Assembly: GCA_903944755.1 (NCBI GenBank)
Contig: CAJATB010000182.1
Location: 1-5,994 of the forward strand
DNA from: an uncultured Bacteroidota bacterium
GTDB taxonomy: Bacteria > Bacteroidota > Bacteroidia > Chitinophagales > Chitinophagaceae
DNA length: 5,994 nt
Direction of reading: 5' to 3'
The notes beneath the pieces are model-generated. The model saw only the letters and a program-made list of their open reading frames with translations. It did no database searches and had not been told where the DNA came from. Below, one piece after another: positions 4,918 to 5,994 of the stretch; position 1 is the first letter of the stretch, and the number at the start of each line of letters is the position of its first letter. Made by a program: the position numbers and the translations under genes.

Positions 4918-4947
4918 CAATCCCAAATAGAAAACTACTTGGGATTG
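4918..4947. terminator. Convergent terminator between mazF and the fasciclin gene
   Basis: CAATCCCAA (4918-4926) pairs with TTGGGATTG (4939-4947), with three more inner pairs (TAG/CTA) around an AAAA loop. On the minus strand the stem is followed by TTTTAAA, so it can end the fasciclin transcript, whose stop is at 4962. On the plus strand only ATTT follows, a weaker fit for mazF. The region 4838-4917 otherwise shows only a copy of AAGTAGTTT (4867-4875) inverted relative to 4932-4940, which could compete with the hairpin. Confidence 0.65.
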
Positions 4948-4961
4948 ATTTAAAAGAAATA

Positions 4962-5927
4962 TTAAGGCAATAGAACCTGGTCTATAACGTGAATCACGCC
5001 ATTGGAAGCCATAATATTAGTTACAGCAATATTTGAGGCACTAGGATTTGAGTTTCCTTTTATTGCAGCACTATTAGAGGATAAAGAGACAATTACTTTG
5101 CCTCCATTTACCGTTGAAGGTTGGGCAGCATTCACTAAATCAGATGAAAAAACACGACCAGCTACAACGTGGTAGGTAAGTATAGTTGTTAATGTATTAG
5201 GGTCAACGGCATTTATAGCATCTATTGTCGCAAAACCTGCAGCCCTAAATGCGTTATTCGTTGGTGCGAATACTGTTAACGGCGTGTTACCCGATAAAAC
5301 AGCAGCAACATTCGTACTTCCTTTACTTGCTCTTAAAACTGCCGCAACAAGAAAACTAAATGTAGTATCAGCAGCTGCTACATCCACAATATTACCTGCT
5401 GGCGGCATTAACACTTTACCTAAAGTGTGAATCACTCCATTACTAGCTGGCAAATCGGCTGTTGTAACTTTAAGTCCATTTACGAAAACTCCATTTAAGT
5501 TATTAGTCACAAAAAAAGAATCGCCACTTGCTGTTACAACCTTAGCATTTGGCCCTGCAGGAACACCCGTTGATAGAATTTTGGACGCGAGCACATGATA
5601 CAAAAGAATAGATTTTAGTTTATCCGCAGATAATGAGTTTATTACACTTGACGTAATACCGGAAGCAATAAAAGCATCATCGGTAGGTGCAAAAACTGTG
5701 TACGGTCCTGCACCATCTAAAGTAGAAGCAAGGCCAGCCTTAACAACTGCCGATTTTAGTAAGGTTAAGCTAGCGCTTGTACTTACTTGACTTGTAATAG
5801 TTGTACTTGAAGGACTTGGCAACATTGGTTCATCTGCTTCTGATTTTTCACAAGCCGTTAAATTAATGGCTGTAAATAAAATTATAGCATATGCTATAAA
5901 TAATTTTTTTGAAATTTTAGTGTACAT
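4962..5927 (-). CDS. Fasciclin (FAS1) repeat lipoprotein, two domains
   Basis: This is an exported 321-residue lipoprotein with two FAS1 domains, a fold that generally mediates adhesion or matrix contacts. Residues 1-25 are a lipoprotein signal peptide (basic start, hydrophobic core) ending in the lipobox LTAC, with Cys26 as the lipidated residue. The next residues, EKSEADE, are acidic and resemble the surface-export signal of Bacteroidota lipoproteins, so an outer-surface location is possible. After a Ser/Thr-rich linker (37-53), FAS1 domain 1 spans about 54-175, with YTVFAPTDDAF (76-86), YHVLASK (110-116) and NGVIHTLGKVLMP (163-175). Domain 2 spans about 180-321, with LTVFAPTNNAF (217-227), YHVVAGR (252-258) and NGVIHVIDQVLLP (309-321), where the protein stops. 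The start is preceded by an A-rich stretch and no Shine-Dalgarno site. No partner gene is visible; the ligand is unknown. Confidence 0.93.
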   Translation of the reverse strand: MYTKISKKLFIAYAIILFTAINLTACEKSEADEPMLPSPSSTTITSQVSTSASLTLLKSAVVKAGLASTLDGAGPYTVFAPTDDAFIASGITSSVINSLSADKLKSILLYHVLASKILSTGVPAGPNAKVVTASGDSFFVTNNLNGVFVNGLKVTTADLPASNGVIHTLGKVLMPPAGNIVDVAAADTTFSFLVAAVLRASKGSTNVAAVLSGNTPLTVFAPTNNAFRAAGFATIDAINAVDPNTLTTILTYHVVAGRVFSSDLVNAAQPSTVNGGKVIVSLSSNSAAIKGNSNPSASNIAVTNIMASNGVIHVIDQVLLP

Positions 5928-5934
5928 AATTTTT

Positions 5935-5979
5935 TTTTAAATATTTTGAATATTAATTTAACACTCAAAATATTTAAAA
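5935..5979. repeat. Perfect 15-bp inverted repeat upstream of the fasciclin gene
   Basis: Positions 5935-5949 and 5965-5979 are exact inverted copies (TTTTAAATATTTTGA and its complement), separated by 15 nt. The repeat ends 8 nt before the fasciclin start codon on the minus strand. It lacks GC pairs and a following T tract on either strand, so it is not a terminator. It could be an operator or a 5' leader hairpin. No exact TTTG-N19-TAnnTTTG promoter was found in 5928-5994, although a minus-strand TTTG sits in the right arm at 5966-5969. Confidence 0.6.
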
Positions 5980-5994
5980 GTTCGTATACTGATA

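Noticed and set aside
5882..5899. Perfect 18-bp palindrome TTATAGCATATGCTATAA
   Set aside because: It lies within the codons of the fasciclin signal peptide and is explained by Ile/Ala/Tyr codons in AT-rich DNA. No promoter is placed to use it.

Overview
The window looks like chromosomal DNA of a Bacteroidota bacterium, probably Chitinophagaceae or a related group; the rank below phylum is a guess from overall protein style. The evidence is AT-rich sequence, A-rich start regions mostly without Shine-Dalgarno sites, a tRNA promoter that fits the phylum's TTTG-N19-TAnnTTTG consensus exactly, a NagB/PIG-L fusion of the Bacteroides type, and a lipoprotein with an acidic stretch after its lipobox cysteine.

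Layout. (1) Positions 1-1780 hold a glycolytic pair on the + strand: the 3' end of 6-phosphofructokinase (pfkA), a 33-nt gap, a complete pyruvate kinase (pyk), and a strong intrinsic terminator. The two enzymes catalyse the committed and final irreversible steps of lower glycolysis and are probably co-transcribed. The pyruvate kinase carries the residue set linked to K+-independent enzymes. (2) Positions 1816-3714 hold a 632-residue fusion of a glucosamine-6-phosphate deaminase domain and a PIG-L/LmbE zinc deacetylase domain. It feeds amino-sugar nitrogen and carbon toward fructose-6-phosphate, the substrate of the neighbouring Pfk. (3) Positions 3753-3921 are a self-contained tRNA-Arg(ACG) unit with promoter, gene and terminator. 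The tRNA has an apparent compensatory A19-U56 pair instead of the near-universal G19-C56.

(4) Positions 3914-4200 are a gene-free block rich in structure. A 151-nt inverted-repeat element shares its left end with the tRNA terminator. It is followed by an 11-bp hairpin that reads as a minus-strand terminator, and by two exact 36-nt direct repeats centred on GCGAAGC mini-hairpins. This is the least explained part of the window and the best candidate for something undescribed. (5) Positions 4231-4837 are a MazE/MazF-type toxin-antitoxin operon with a 29-nt dyad operator between its promoter and the antitoxin start. The toxin gene overlaps the antitoxin and has an unusually good Shine-Dalgarno site. 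(6) Positions 4962-5927 (minus strand) encode a two-domain fasciclin (FAS1) lipoprotein. It converges on mazF, with a hairpin terminator between them and a perfect 15-bp inverted repeat upstream of its start.

The left part (1-3714) is core metabolism. The stretch from the tRNA to mazF looks like an accessory insertion zone next to a tRNA gene, but no attachment-site duplication or integrase is visible.
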